From: Chamaesiphon sp. GL140_3_metabinner_129_sub
Lineage (GTDB): Bacteria; Cyanobacteriota; Cyanobacteriia; Cyanobacteriales; Chamaesiphonaceae
Assembly: GCA_025358725.1 (NCBI GenBank)
Contig: JANYIT010000185.1
Location: 1 to 64,000, forward strand
Reading direction: 5' to 3'
Length of the DNA: 64,000 nucleotides
The position numbers and the translations under genes were made by a program. Under the pieces are notes generated by a model that was not told the origin of the DNA, did no database searches, and was given only the letters and a program-made list of their open reading frames with translations. Positions 1 to 9,494 of this stretch are shown here, one piece after another. Numbering within the stretch: position 1 is the first letter of the stretch; the number at the start of each line of letters is the position of its first letter.

Positions 1-727
1 TCAAGCCTACTATACTGGCACACTAGATCCCAAAGCACAGCGACGGATCGGTTTACCCTGGAGTCCTGAATTAGTCAATCGGACTTGTATTGCATTAGGT
101 GGCTCGATTCTGACTGCAAAACTGGCGATCGAATATGGCATTGCTTGTAATACAGCAGGTGGAACTCACCATGCTTTTGCGAATATGGGTTCTGGATTTT
201 GTATCTTCAACGATCTGGCGATCGCGTCCCGTGTAGTACAGAAGTTAGGTTTAGCCAAGAAGATTTTGATCGTCGATCTCGATGTTCATCAAGGCGATGG
301 TACGGCGGCAATTTTCAAAGGAGATCCCAGCGTATTTACTTTTTCAATGCACTGTGACATCAATTTTCCGAGCAAGAAACAAATCAGCGATCTCGATGTA
401 CCCCTACTAGAAGGGATGGAAGATCCGGAGTATTTAACCACTCTTGCTCAATATTTACCAGATTTATTATCACAGGTAAAACCGGACTTAGTGCTGTACG
501 ATGCAGGGGTAGATCCGCATATTAGCGACAGGTTGGGTAAATTAGCATTAACTAATACGGGGATATTCGATCGAGATTTTCAAGTATTAAATACCTGCGT
601 TTCTCAAGGCTATCCAGTCGCCTGTGTGATTGGTGGTGGTTATGCTGAGGATCTGCCGAGTTTAGTCTATCGACACTCGTTACTTCATCGTGCAGCTAGT
701 AATGTTTATCGCAAATATAAGCTCTAA
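1..727 (+). CDS. Histone deacetylase family protein (5' truncated by the window edge)
   Basis: Frame stays open from base 2 upstream of the listed ORF (QAYYTGTLDPKAQRRIGLPWSPELVNRTCIALGGS...GGTHHAF); HDAC motifs GGTHHAF, DLDVHQGDGTA and YDAGVDPH. Confidence 0.9.
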   Translation, partial: QAYYTGTLDPKAQRRIGLPWSPELVNRTCIALGGSILTAKLAIEYGIACNTAGGTHHAFANMGSGFCIFNDLAIASRVVQKLGLAKKILIVDLDVHQGDGTAAIFKGDPSVFTFSMHCDINFPSKKQISDLDVPLLEGMEDPEYLTTLAQYLPDLLSQVKPDLVLYDAGVDPHISDRLGKLALTNTGIFDRDFQVLNTCVSQGYPVACVIGGGYAEDLPSLVYRHSLLHRAASNVYRKYKL

Positions 728-757
728 TTAAACAATCCATCTAAACACATTAGTTCG

Positions 758-1879
758 TTAGACTTTTTTTGCTGGTAACTTACTAGGAATACCTTCACAC
801 CCACCAGGAATAGTTCGCCGAGATGCGTCCCCGCACCAAGTACAGCAATATTTACGCTGTTCGTCAGACATTTCTTGGATGTTGGTAAAATCGGCATTTT
901 CGACTACCGCGCCCGTAAATTCACCCGTTGTATAGTTGGGAAGTTCGTTGCGACTGCGGGGACTGGCGAGTTCTGCGGTACCGTAGAAAAAGCGGGTACC
1001 TTTGACATCCGCGCCGTTGAGATTGGCTTCATATAAAATGGTGCGAGAGAAGTTGGCTTTGACTAAATCGCAGCCGCTTAAATTGGCGCGAATCAGATTC
1101 GCATCGCTGACATCTGTCCAGCGTAAATCAGTTTGGGTGAGATCTGCACCTGCTAACATCACGCCCAAATCGATGACACGGACTCCATAGAGCCGATCTT
1201 CCTCATAACCACCATCTCCATCCAAAATTGCTCTACCGAGCCGGCGATCGCGTCTGAGGGGGCTGAGGAGTTTAGACTGAGATAGGAACCTTAGTACCTT
1301 TGCTTTACCTGCAGCATCAATGCTACCGAGCAATGCAGCGGTTCTACCTTCAGCAAAGGCTTGCTCTTGTGGCCAATCTTCAAGAAAACCATCGTCATCT
1401 AATACTAGGTCGGAAATGCCCTGAAAATAAGTATCGATCGTCTGTTGTTGGGTGAGAATATTTTGTTGGGTGGTGAGGCGATTTTGCTCGATCGTCAGGT
1501 CGCGAGAGATAATATACTGTCGCCATGCAATATATACTGCTAGGATAGCAATTAAAATCTGACCGAATGCACCACCCCATTCTCCCGATGCACCGACAGC
1601 ATTCCAGTCGATCTTGTCAGAAAAACTACTGACATATTCAAAGAATTCGAGAATCTGAAGTAAGCCAACTAAAGCAATCAGTACAGTAATCGATGCAATT
1701 AATTGCAACCGTTGCGCCGATGTCAATGAATCAAGCAATTCTTGCCGAATCCCGCGATAGATAATTGGTACAGACAATACTAGTGCGATCGCACATCCGA
1801 CTGCGGCAATCCAGGTGTTATTTAGCCATAATCCGAACACCATAATGGCGATCGCTATCAGATTTCCCCAGATTGTCAT
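758..1879 (-). CDS. Membrane protein with C-terminal pentapeptide repeats
   Basis: N-terminal hydrophobic segments; C-terminal A(D/N)LxxADL-type repeats (ADLTQTDLRWTDVSDANLIRANLSGCDLVKANF). Confidence 0.8.
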   Translation of the reverse strand: MTIWGNLIAIAIMVFGLWLNNTWIAAVGCAIALVLSVPIIYRGIRQELLDSLTSAQRLQLIASITVLIALVGLLQILEFFEYVSSFSDKIDWNAVGASGEWGGAFGQILIAILAVYIAWRQYIISRDLTIEQNRLTTQQNILTQQQTIDTYFQGISDLVLDDDGFLEDWPQEQAFAEGRTAALLGSIDAAGKAKVLRFLSQSKLLSPLRRDRRLGRAILDGDGGYEEDRLYGVRVIDLGVMLAGADLTQTDLRWTDVSDANLIRANLSGCDLVKANFSRTILYEANLNGADVKGTRFFYGTAELASPRSRNELPNYTTGEFTGAVVENADFTNIQEMSDEQRKYCCTWCGDASRRTIPGGCEGIPSKLPAKKV

Positions 1880-1987
1880 ATTTTATGTAAAATATCTAGT
1901 TTAGAAGGTCAAAACATCTCGATCTTTTTGACTATATCATTGAATAATAACATTTTTTGTTCGTATTGAAAAGATTAGATTTTAAAG

Positions 1988-2704
1988 ATGTCGAAAATTA
2001 TATTTAAGTCACTGGCTGTTATTTTAATTGTAGGTGTTGGGGGACTATATTATGTCTGGCAAGAAGCAATTAAGGTACCAGATGACTATATAAAAGAAAC
2101 TGCTGATAATAAGTTAAAGACACAAACTTCAGCATTGCAGTCAAGTCAAATTAACGCACAAGCTGCTGTCAGTAAGCAGAAAATAATTACAACTATCGAG
2201 CAAGCGCAAGCCGGACAAAAAATAGATATCAAACTTAGCGATCGAGACCTCAACAATTTGGTGATAGCTAAACTTGCTACTTCTCAACCAAATAAGCAAA
2301 TCCCATCTGGCGTTAAAGGAGTTAAGACTAATATTAAAGATGGGAAAATTCATATTGGTGCTTTAGTCAATTTAGCTCAATTAGCTGCAAGTGGAGCACC
2401 AGGAAGTCAAACGTCTGCACTGACAAAACTAACTGACAAATTGACATTTTTGAAAGATCGTGATGTTTTTATTGGAATTGTTGGCAAGCCAATTGTGGAA
2501 GGTGGAAAAGTTAAATTTAGTGAAGATACAGAAATAAAAGTGGGAGGTATGAATTTTACGATCTCCCAACTTGCGGATACTTTGGGCGTGTCTCCAGATA
2601 AAATTCAACAGATGATTGACTTGCAGTTACAGCAAAAGAATTTTAAAATTGATCAAGTAAATATCGGCAACAAGGGACTATCGATCAAAGGAGCAAAGAA
2701 ATAA
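1988..2704 (+). CDS. Hypothetical exported or membrane-anchored protein
   Basis: Intact 238-aa ORF with N-terminal signal/TM segment; no family recognised. Confidence 0.65.
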   Translation: MSKIIFKSLAVILIVGVGGLYYVWQEAIKVPDDYIKETADNKLKTQTSALQSSQINAQAAVSKQKIITTIEQAQAGQKIDIKLSDRDLNNLVIAKLATSQPNKQIPSGVKGVKTNIKDGKIHIGALVNLAQLAASGAPGSQTSALTKLTDKLTFLKDRDVFIGIVGKPIVEGGKVKFSEDTEIKVGGMNFTISQLADTLGVSPDKIQQMIDLQLQQKNFKIDQVNIGNKGLSIKGAKK

Positions 2705-2716
2705 TTAATAATTTCC

Positions 2717-3562
2717 CTATTTCCTATTCCCTATTCCCTGAGTTAGAATCCCTTGAGATGGGCTGAATAGTAATGCTAGGATAAATAAGGCTGAAGATAC
2801 TAGAACAATTGCAGGGCCAGAGGGAACATGTTTGACATAGAAACTAATATATACGCCGCTAATGCTTGCGATCGATCCAATAATTGCACCGACGATCATC
2901 ATTTGATGTAACTCTTTTACTAATAAATAGGCTGTTAATGCTGGTCCGACTAATAAGGCAATTACTAAAATCACGCCTACGGCTTGCATACTAGCAATAA
3001 TTGTCAGCGTAATTGCAGCCATAAATCCTAAATGAATTGCATTAACTGGCAATCCCATCGCTGTCGCGCCAGTTTTATCGAAGGTGTAAAATAATAGCTC
3101 TTTGTAAAACAACCAAACTGCGCTTAAAATTAGGAAAGTAACAATCGAGGTGCGATAAATATCGGTCATCGTTACGCCGAGGATATCGCCAAATAGAAAA
3201 CTATCTAAATCGACATTATTTTTAAGCAGACTAATTAGTAATATACCCAACGCGAAAAAACTAGAAAACGTCAAAGCCATCGCTGCATCTACCTTAACTC
3301 TTGCTTGCGATCGAATCCACGAAATTGCCCCCGCACCGAGAATTCCAGAGATAAATGCACCCACCATAATATCTATCCCCAAAAAGAACGAGAGCGATAA
3401 ACCAGGTAGAACACAATGGGCAATCACATCGCCAAATAATGCCATCCTTTGGACGATTAGATAACTACCAACAATCGGACATAAAATCCCAACTAAAATT
3501 CCGATCGCGATCGCATGTCGCATGAATTCATAATTCCAAGGATCGATAAGAATTTCTAGCAT
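2717..3562 (-). CDS. Metal (Zn/Mn-type) ABC transporter permease, ZnuB/MntB family
   Basis: Polytopic ABC-3 permease sequence (VGSYLIVQRMALFGDVIAHCVLPGLSLSFFLG). Confidence 0.85.
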   Translation of the reverse strand: MLEILIDPWNYEFMRHAIAIGILVGILCPIVGSYLIVQRMALFGDVIAHCVLPGLSLSFFLGIDIMVGAFISGILGAGAISWIRSQARVKVDAAMALTFSSFFALGILLISLLKNNVDLDSFLFGDILGVTMTDIYRTSIVTFLILSAVWLFYKELLFYTFDKTGATAMGLPVNAIHLGFMAAITLTIIASMQAVGVILVIALLVGPALTAYLLVKELHQMMIVGAIIGSIASISGVYISFYVKHVPSGPAIVLVSSALFILALLFSPSQGILTQGIGNRK

Positions 3563-3718
3563 CAGTTAATAGTTGAAAGTTAGCATAATTATTGTAGGGT
3601 GTGTTAGGCGCAAGGGGTAACGCAGCAATATTGAAGATACTATAGGACAACACCACTCGATCGCGAATAGAACTATAATCGATCGTTGGCAAGTTCATGT
3701 ATATTTCAGGAGTTCACG

Positions 3719-4168
3719 GTGGAACGGACATTTCTCGCAATCAAACCCGACGGCGTTCAACGTGGCTTAGTTGGCGAAATCATTCGTCGCTTAGAAACTA
3801 AAGGCTTTACCCTTGTCGCCTTAAAATTATTACACCCTAGCCGCGAGTTAGCCGAGCAGCATTACGCAGTTCACAAAGAAAGACCTTTCTTTAGTGGTTT
3901 AGTTGATTTTATTACCTCTGGGCCAGTCGTCGCAATGGTGTGGCAAGGTGAAGGTGTTGTCGCTGCATCCCGATTGGCAATTGGTGCAACTAACCCCCTA
4001 GTATCCCCTCCAGGAACAATTCGCGGCGATTTGGGTATAAATATCGGTCGCAACCTAATTCACGGTTCTGACGCTGTTGAAACAGCTCAGAGCGAGATTG
4101 CTTTATGGTTCAAGGAAGAAGAATTAGTAAATTGGACACCTACGGTGTCTCCTTGGTTGGCTGAGTAA
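3719..4168 (+). CDS. ndk: Nucleoside diphosphate kinase (GTG start preferred over the track start at 3686)
   Basis: [23 protein letters not shown] and [19 protein letters not shown] at 3719 preceded by AGGAG. Confidence 0.95.
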   Translation: MERTFLAIKPDGVQRGLVGEIIRRLETKGFTLVALKLLHPSRELAEQHYAVHKERPFFSGLVDFITSGPVVAMVWQGEGVVAASRLAIGATNPLVSPPGTIRGDLGINIGRNLIHGSDAVETAQSEIALWFKEEELVNWTPTVSPWLAE

Positions 4169-4186
4169 TTTGCTTCGATGATGGTG

Positions 4187-4260
4187 TTACCCCCCAACCC
4201 CCTTAGAAAGGGGGGCTTTTATCCCCTCCCCTTCATAATGGGAGGGGTAGGGTGGGGTAA
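4187..4260. repeat. Palindromic intergenic repeat with two G/C hairpins (terminator-like for ndk)
   Basis: ttaccccccaacccccttagaaagggggg...cccctccccttcataatgggagggg...ggggtaa; bounded by ttaccc/gggtaa. Confidence 0.6.
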
Positions 4261-4284
4261 AATCTCCGCAACAACACATCAAAC

Positions 4285-4512
4285 CTAACCCTGAATCCGA
4301 CTAGCGATCGTTTCTGGTTGAATTGCTGATAGAACTACGTGTCCAGAATCCATAATTAACACCGCACGAGTCCGCCTACCATAAGTTCCATCGATTAATT
4401 GTCCGCGCTCTCTCGCTTCATTAATATTACGTTTAATCGGTGCCGAATCAGGACTAACGATCGCCACAATCCGCTGTGTCGAGACAATATTTCCAAAACC
4501 AACATTAACCAT
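4285..4512 (-). CDS. remA: DUF370 / RemA-like regulatory protein
   Basis: [62 protein letters not shown] matches the DUF370 family. Confidence 0.85.
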   Translation of the reverse strand: MVNVGFGNIVSTQRIVAIVSPDSAPIKRNINEARERGQLIDGTYGRRTRAVLIMDSGHVVLSAIQPETIASRIQG

Positions 4513-4515
4513 GAG

Positions 4516-4557
4516 TTAGTGAATAGTGAATAGTGGATGGTGAATAGTGAATGGTGA
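4516..4557. repeat. Heptanucleotide tandem array (ATAGTGA-type)
   Basis: ttagtga atagtga atagtgg atggtga atagtga atggtga, read directly. Confidence 0.85.
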
Positions 4558-4603
4558 TATAGATGGCAGGATTTTAGCAACTGCTATCAAAACTCAACTT
4601 CTT

Positions 4604-4656
4604 GCTATCCACTATCCACTATCCACTTCTCGCTTTCCACTTTCCACTTTCCACTA
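4604..4656. repeat. Heptanucleotide tandem array (CTATCCA/CTTTCCA-type)
   Basis: ctatcca x3, cttctcg, ctttcca x3; approximately complementary to the 4516-4557 array. Confidence 0.85.
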
Positions 4657-4663
4657 AACACAG

Positions 4664-6415
4664 ATGCAACAGGTTGACTTCACGACATTAACAGCAGCAG
4701 TACGGGAGTTACAATCTGATTGGATACCTGCACGAGTAGAAAGTGTATATCAACGCGATCGATATACCCTCGCTCTGAGCTTACGCACCCTCGACAAACG
4801 GGGCTGGATTGCCATCTCCTGGCATCCGCAAGCCGCAAGAATAGTCCTCACAGACCCCCCACCACGGATTCCTGATACATTCACGCTCAGTCAGCAATTG
4901 CGCTCTGTCTTGGGTGGATTGGCGATGATTGGGATGGAAATGGTATCTCCCTGGGAACGTTTGGTAAAGCTAACATTTGCGACCAGACCTGGGGCGGAAG
5001 CATTGTATTATTTATATGTAGAACCGATCGGTAAATATAGCAATCTCACGCTCACAGATGCTGATAATTTAATTATCACTACGGCGCATCAAGTCAGTAA
5101 TAAACAGTCTAGCGTCAGAACGATCGAAACTGGTAGACCTTATGAGGTACCGCCATCATTGACAGATCCGATGCCAAATATTGAGGAATCGATCGAGCGG
5201 TGGATCGATCGTGTTAGTCTGATTCCCGATAAGCTTAACCAGCGACTGGTGCGGAGTTATCGCGGTTTGAGTACGATTTTGATGAATGAGCTAATTACCG
5301 CCGCCGGATTAGATCCGATTCAGACGACTGATACATTAGCTCCCGCAGATTGGGAAAAGTTATTTGAATACTGGCAAATCTGGCTCAGAACCCTAACTCA
5401 AGTCGATGGCTATAGCTTCAATCCGCATCTGACTGAAAACGGCTTCAGCGTGATGGGATGGGCTGATCCAGGTACTCCAGTAGCTAGCGTCAATAGTGCG
5501 ATCGAGACTTATTATACGCGGATACTCGATCGAGAAGCATTTACCCAACTCAAACATCAACTCACCCAGAAATTATGTACAATCCTCGCTAAATTACGAG
5601 TCAAAGCTAATACATTTAAAGCCAAACTCCAAGAATCTACAGGTGCAGATGAATATCGCACCAACGCCGATTTATTGATGTCATATCTGCAAGAATGGCA
5701 ACCAGGGATGAAAGAAATCATCCTCAACGATTTCGAGACAAGCGAACCAGTCAAAATCAAACTCGAACCCGAAAAGAATGCGATCCAAAATGCCCAATTT
5801 CTCTACAAACGCCATCAGAAATTAAAACGCGCAAAACTCGCAGTAGATCCATTACTTGCATCAGTGCAAGCAGAGATAGATTATTTAGAACAAGTCGAAG
5901 AAAGTGTCCTCCAGCTCCAAGAAGATGGCACCAATGATGTGCGCGAAATGCTCCAAACTTTGTTGGAAATCAAGAAAGAGTTGATTGATACGGGATACTT
6001 CCCCACCGCCGATAGATTAGCAAAAGCTGAGTTAGCAGAAACTAAACCCCATGTATTGACAACCCCCAGCGGATTTGAACTACTAATTGGCCGAAATAAT
6101 CGTCAAAATGACAAACTAACATTTAAAACCGCTACAGAATACGATCTCTGGTTTCACGCCCAAGAAATCGCTGGGAGTCATGGCTTATTAAGAATCACAC
6201 CTGGTGCGGTAGCAGAAGAAACAGATTTACAATTTACAGCTAATGCTGTTGCTTATTACAGTCGCGCCAGACAAAGCCAAGCGGTGCCTGTTGTGTACAC
6301 TGCAACTAAGCATGTCTATAAACCCAAAGGTGCAAAACCAGGCATGGTAATCTACAAGCACGAACAAATTATCTGGGGACATCCTCAGGTTTTAAACGCT
6401 AGTTTGAGCAATTAA
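4664..6415 (+). CDS. rqcH: NFACT family protein (Rqc2/RqcH homolog, fibronectin-binding A-like)
   Basis: N-terminal MQQVDFTTLTAAVRELQ, coiled coil, C-terminal NDKLTFKTATEYDLWFHAQEIAGSHGLLR (NFACT-R-like). Confidence 0.9.
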   Translation: MQQVDFTTLTAAVRELQSDWIPARVESVYQRDRYTLALSLRTLDKRGWIAISWHPQAARIVLTDPPPRIPDTFTLSQQLRSVLGGLAMIGMEMVSPWERLVKLTFATRPGAEALYYLYVEPIGKYSNLTLTDADNLIITTAHQVSNKQSSVRTIETGRPYEVPPSLTDPMPNIEESIERWIDRVSLIPDKLNQRLVRSYRGLSTILMNELITAAGLDPIQTTDTLAPADWEKLFEYWQIWLRTLTQVDGYSFNPHLTENGFSVMGWADPGTPVASVNSAIETYYTRILDREAFTQLKHQLTQKLCTILAKLRVKANTFKAKLQESTGADEYRTNADLLMSYLQEWQPGMKEIILNDFETSEPVKIKLEPEKNAIQNAQFLYKRHQKLKRAKLAVDPLLASVQAEIDYLEQVEESVLQLQEDGTNDVREMLQTLLEIKKELIDTGYFPTADRLAKAELAETKPHVLTTPSGFELLIGRNNRQNDKLTFKTATEYDLWFHAQEIAGSHGLLRITPGAVAEETDLQFTANAVAYYSRARQSQAVPVVYTATKHVYKPKGAKPGMVIYKHEQIIWGHPQVLNASLSN

Positions 6416-6496
6416 CTTAACTCGATCTCGGTGAGTTTAGCGATTCCAACTTTACAACCAGGGGATCGGACAGTCACAATAGAAATAGAGAGATCG

Positions 6497-6526
6497 ATTC
6501 TCCTGAAGGAGAGGCTCCGCCAACGA
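6497..6526 (+). repeat. Dispersed palindromic repeat (GAGAGGCTCCGCCAACG family), intergenic copy
   Basis: attctcctgaaggagaggctccgccaacgag. Confidence 0.75.
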
Positions 6527-6548
6527 GCAGTCATATAGAGGTTAGTTT

Positions 6549-8276
6549 ATGGTAGCAATCAGTGTTAAAACTTCAACTCGGCTGACAATGCAGACGGTGG
6601 AAATTGCCACCGATACCACCGCAATTCGATCACTCGATTGGGATCGCGACAGGTTCGACATTGAATTTGCCCTCGAAAATGGGACTACTTATAACTCTTT
6701 CTTGATTCGGGGCGATAAAATTGCGTTGGTGGATACCTCCCACGCCAAGTTTCGCCAGCTTTATCTGGATACACTACTAGGATTAATCGATCCAGCAGAT
6801 ATTAATTATTTAGTCGTCAGCCACACAGAACCCGATCATAGTGGCTTGGTTAAAGACTTATTGCAACTGAATCCGAACATTATTGTCGTCGGTGCAAAAG
6901 TCGCGATACAGTTTCTCGATGGCTTGATCCATCAACCTTACAACCAGAAGATCGTCAAAAACGGCGATCGATTGGACTTAGGCAATGGACATGAATTAGA
7001 ATTTGTCTCAGCACCAAATCTGCATTGGCCAGATACAATGCTAACTTACGATCATCTTACCCAAACCCTGTTTACTTGCGACGTATTTGGGATGCACTAT
7101 TGCGATGACCAGATTTATGATGACGATCTGGCAATTTTAGATAAAGATTATCAGGTTTATTATGACTGTTTAATGGGGCCAAATGCTCGATCGGTATTAG
7201 CTGCGATCAAACGGATGGGCGACTTACCACCGATCGCGACAATTGCCACCGGACATGGGCCATTATTAAAATATAATATTACCGAACTCGTCGGACGGTA
7301 TCAAGATTGGAGTCAAACCCAAGCCAAAGCCGCAACGATGGCTGTACTATTCTACATCTCCGAGTATGGACATAGCGATCTGATTGCTAACTCGATCGGA
7401 CAAGGAATCGCCAAAACAGGCGTAGGCGTAGAACTTATCGACTTACGCGAATCCGATCCTCACGAAGTGCGCGAACTCGTAAATATTGCCGCTGGCGTAG
7501 TCGTGGGAATGCCGCCCCAATCCGGCGTAGATGCCACTCAAACTCAAGCCTTAGTTAGTACCATCCTCGCCGCAATTAACGCCAAACAAAACTTCGGACT
7601 ATTTGAATCCGGTGGCGGCGACGATGAATCAGTCTACTTGCTGCGCAATAAACTCCGCGAAATCGGTGTCCGCGAAGCTTTCGAGCCAATTCGGATTGAA
7701 ACCTCCCCTAGCGAAAATACCTACCAACTCTGTGAAGAAGCAGGTACAGATCTGGGACAATGGCTGACACGCGATCGAAGTATCAAGCAGATGAAATCCC
7801 TCGATAACGATCTCGATAAAGCCCTCGGACGGATCAGCGGCGGACTCTACATCATCACCGCCAAACGCGGCGAAGCCACTAGTGCCATGTTAGCATCCTG
7901 GGTCGCCCAAGCCAGCGTCGAACCTGCGGGCATCTCGATCGCCGTCGCCAAAGATCGCGCGATCGAATCCTTAATGCACGTCGGCGACAGGTTCGTGCTA
8001 AATATCTTAGAAGAGGGCAACTATCAGCCCCTAATGAAGCACTTCCTCAAACGGTTTCCGCCTGGAGCCGATCGATTTGCGAATATCAAGGTTTACCCTG
8101 CATCTAACGGTTGTCCCATCTTGGCGGACTCGCTAGCTTACTTAGAATGCGAAGTCGTCAGCCGGATGGAAGGCGACGATCATTGGATTGTGTATAGTAC
8201 CGTCGATATCGGACGAGTGGCTAAGGCTGATTCGCTGACAGCGGTTCACCATCGGAAAGTTGGGAATCACTATTAG
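6549..8276 (+). CDS. flv3: Diflavin flavodiiron protein, Flv3-like (canonical diiron ligands)
   Basis: Metallo-beta-lactamase-like domain with HTEPDH, flavodoxin and flavin-reductase domains. Confidence 0.88.
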   Translation: MVAISVKTSTRLTMQTVEIATDTTAIRSLDWDRDRFDIEFALENGTTYNSFLIRGDKIALVDTSHAKFRQLYLDTLLGLIDPADINYLVVSHTEPDHSGLVKDLLQLNPNIIVVGAKVAIQFLDGLIHQPYNQKIVKNGDRLDLGNGHELEFVSAPNLHWPDTMLTYDHLTQTLFTCDVFGMHYCDDQIYDDDLAILDKDYQVYYDCLMGPNARSVLAAIKRMGDLPPIATIATGHGPLLKYNITELVGRYQDWSQTQAKAATMAVLFYISEYGHSDLIANSIGQGIAKTGVGVELIDLRESDPHEVRELVNIAAGVVVGMPPQSGVDATQTQALVSTILAAINAKQNFGLFESGGGDDESVYLLRNKLREIGVREAFEPIRIETSPSENTYQLCEEAGTDLGQWLTRDRSIKQMKSLDNDLDKALGRISGGLYIITAKRGEATSAMLASWVAQASVEPAGISIAVAKDRAIESLMHVGDRFVLNILEEGNYQPLMKHFLKRFPPGADRFANIKVYPASNGCPILADSLAYLECEVVSRMEGDDHWIVYSTVDIGRVAKADSLTAVHHRKVGNHY

Positions 8277-8279
8277 TTG

Positions 8280-8382
8280 CTGTCTGAACTGTGATTAGAG
8301 TGATTAAATGATGGACTGTGATTTTTTTCTAGATTGCAATCATAGTTAATCCATTAATCATTCCGAATCATAGTTCAGACAG
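8280..8382. repeat. About 103-bp imperfect inverted repeat (MITE-like, non-coding)
   Basis: ctgtctgaactgtgattagagtgattaaatgatgga ... tccattaatcattccgaatcatagttcagacag; termini ctgtctgaact/agttcagacag. Confidence 0.75.
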
Positions 8383-8429
8383 TATTAACTATCGATCAAT
8401 TCACAAGTTGGATTCTTTGAGAAAATGAC

Positions 8430-8867
8430 ATGGAAAAAACAGTGAAAAATCGATCAATCTCACCGCCAATTTGGATCGAAAAAGTCGTCATCGTCCTTGA
8501 AGCAGTCCAGGACTTCATTATTATTTCCCTGTGCGTTGGTTTATTTGGAGTGATGGTATTGCAACTGCAATCGATGTTTCTCTCCCTACTTCCACCACTA
8601 AACTTTCCAGCAGTCACCGCCGATATTCTATTTATCTTAATCCTCGTCGAACTATTTCGACTATTAATAATTTATCTCCAAGAACAACGAGTTTCGGTAG
8701 CGGTGGCGATCGAAGTTGCCATTGTTTCAGTACTACGCGAAGTCATCGTCAAAGGTGTACTCGAAATTCCCTGGACTCAAACATTGTCTGCTTGTGCTTT
8801 TTTGCTAGTGATGGGTGCTTTGTTGGTGGTGAGGATCTGGGCTAGATCGATCGGTGAGCAAACGTAA
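8430..8867 (+). CDS. PsiE-like (phosphate-starvation-inducible E family) membrane protein
   Basis: Four-helix hydrophobic pattern with FILILVELFRLLIIYLQEQRVSVAVAIEVAIVSVLREVIVKG. Confidence 0.75.
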   Translation: MEKTVKNRSISPPIWIEKVVIVLEAVQDFIIISLCVGLFGVMVLQLQSMFLSLLPPLNFPAVTADILFILILVELFRLLIIYLQEQRVSVAVAIEVAIVSVLREVIVKGVLEIPWTQTLSACAFLLVMGALLVVRIWARSIGEQT

Positions 8868-8885
8868 GAATATTAAATATGCACC

Positions 8886-9281
8886 ATGTCATTGCAAATA
8901 AATAATTTTCTTGGATTTGTTATTCCGAGCATCATTTTTCTGGCTTTCGGCATTTCTTTTCTAGTGCTGCTTCTCGCGTTGCTATCTGTAGTGAAAAGTT
9001 TTTTTCAAAAGAGAGGTAGAGTTGTCGGTGGAATTATTTTTAATGGGTTTGAAGAATATGCAGTTATTGTTCTCAATGACAACACAAGCTCAATAGAAAA
9101 TGTTATGCGGACATTGAGAATGATTGGTATCTCCGACAAAATGGCAGTTGACTTTATGTTTAGAATTCATGAAGAGGGAATTGCAATCGTCTGGACAGGG
9201 GCAAGAAATGAAGCTTTGCAGCATGTACAAATCATCAGGCAAAACGGACTGCGATGTTTTATGACCGCCATTCAGGAGTAG
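8886..9281 (+). CDS. Membrane-anchored ClpS-like domain protein
   Basis: N-terminal TM helix (FVIPSIIFLAFGISFLVLLLALLSVV), then YAVIVLNDNTSSIENVMRTL...FRIHEEGIAIVWTGARNEALQHVQIIRQNGLRCFMTAIQE, which aligns with ClpS (VILVNDDYTPMEFVIDVL...AVHYQGKAICG...). Confidence 0.7.
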   Translation: MSLQINNFLGFVIPSIIFLAFGISFLVLLLALLSVVKSFFQKRGRVVGGIIFNGFEEYAVIVLNDNTSSIENVMRTLRMIGISDKMAVDFMFRIHEEGIAIVWTGARNEALQHVQIIRQNGLRCFMTAIQE

Positions 9282-9494
9282 ATAAAGAGACAAATAAATT
9301 TCTGCTTTAATAATATCCGCCTTCATTTCACAAAAGATTTTAAAGTTGAGATTTTATGGATGAGTTGCGTAGATCTACCCACCCCGCCCTAATGGGCACC
9401 CCTCCTTGGAGGGGATTTTCAGACATAGCATTCGATCGAAAGCCGATCGCAGCTCAAAGTCTAAAATAAAACAACCTCCAACTAAAATCTAAAG

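Noticed and set aside
1002-1190. Plus-strand ORF inside the pentapeptide protein
   Set aside because: Antisense to a clear pentapeptide-repeat CDS; periodic composition explains the open frame.
2717-3562. Possible complete Zn/Mn ABC import operon
   Set aside because: Only the permease is present; no adjacent ATPase or binding protein in the window.
4395-4580. Minus-strand 61-aa ORF reading [16 protein letters not shown]
   Set aside because: Translation of the heptamer repeat plus out-of-frame remA sequence.
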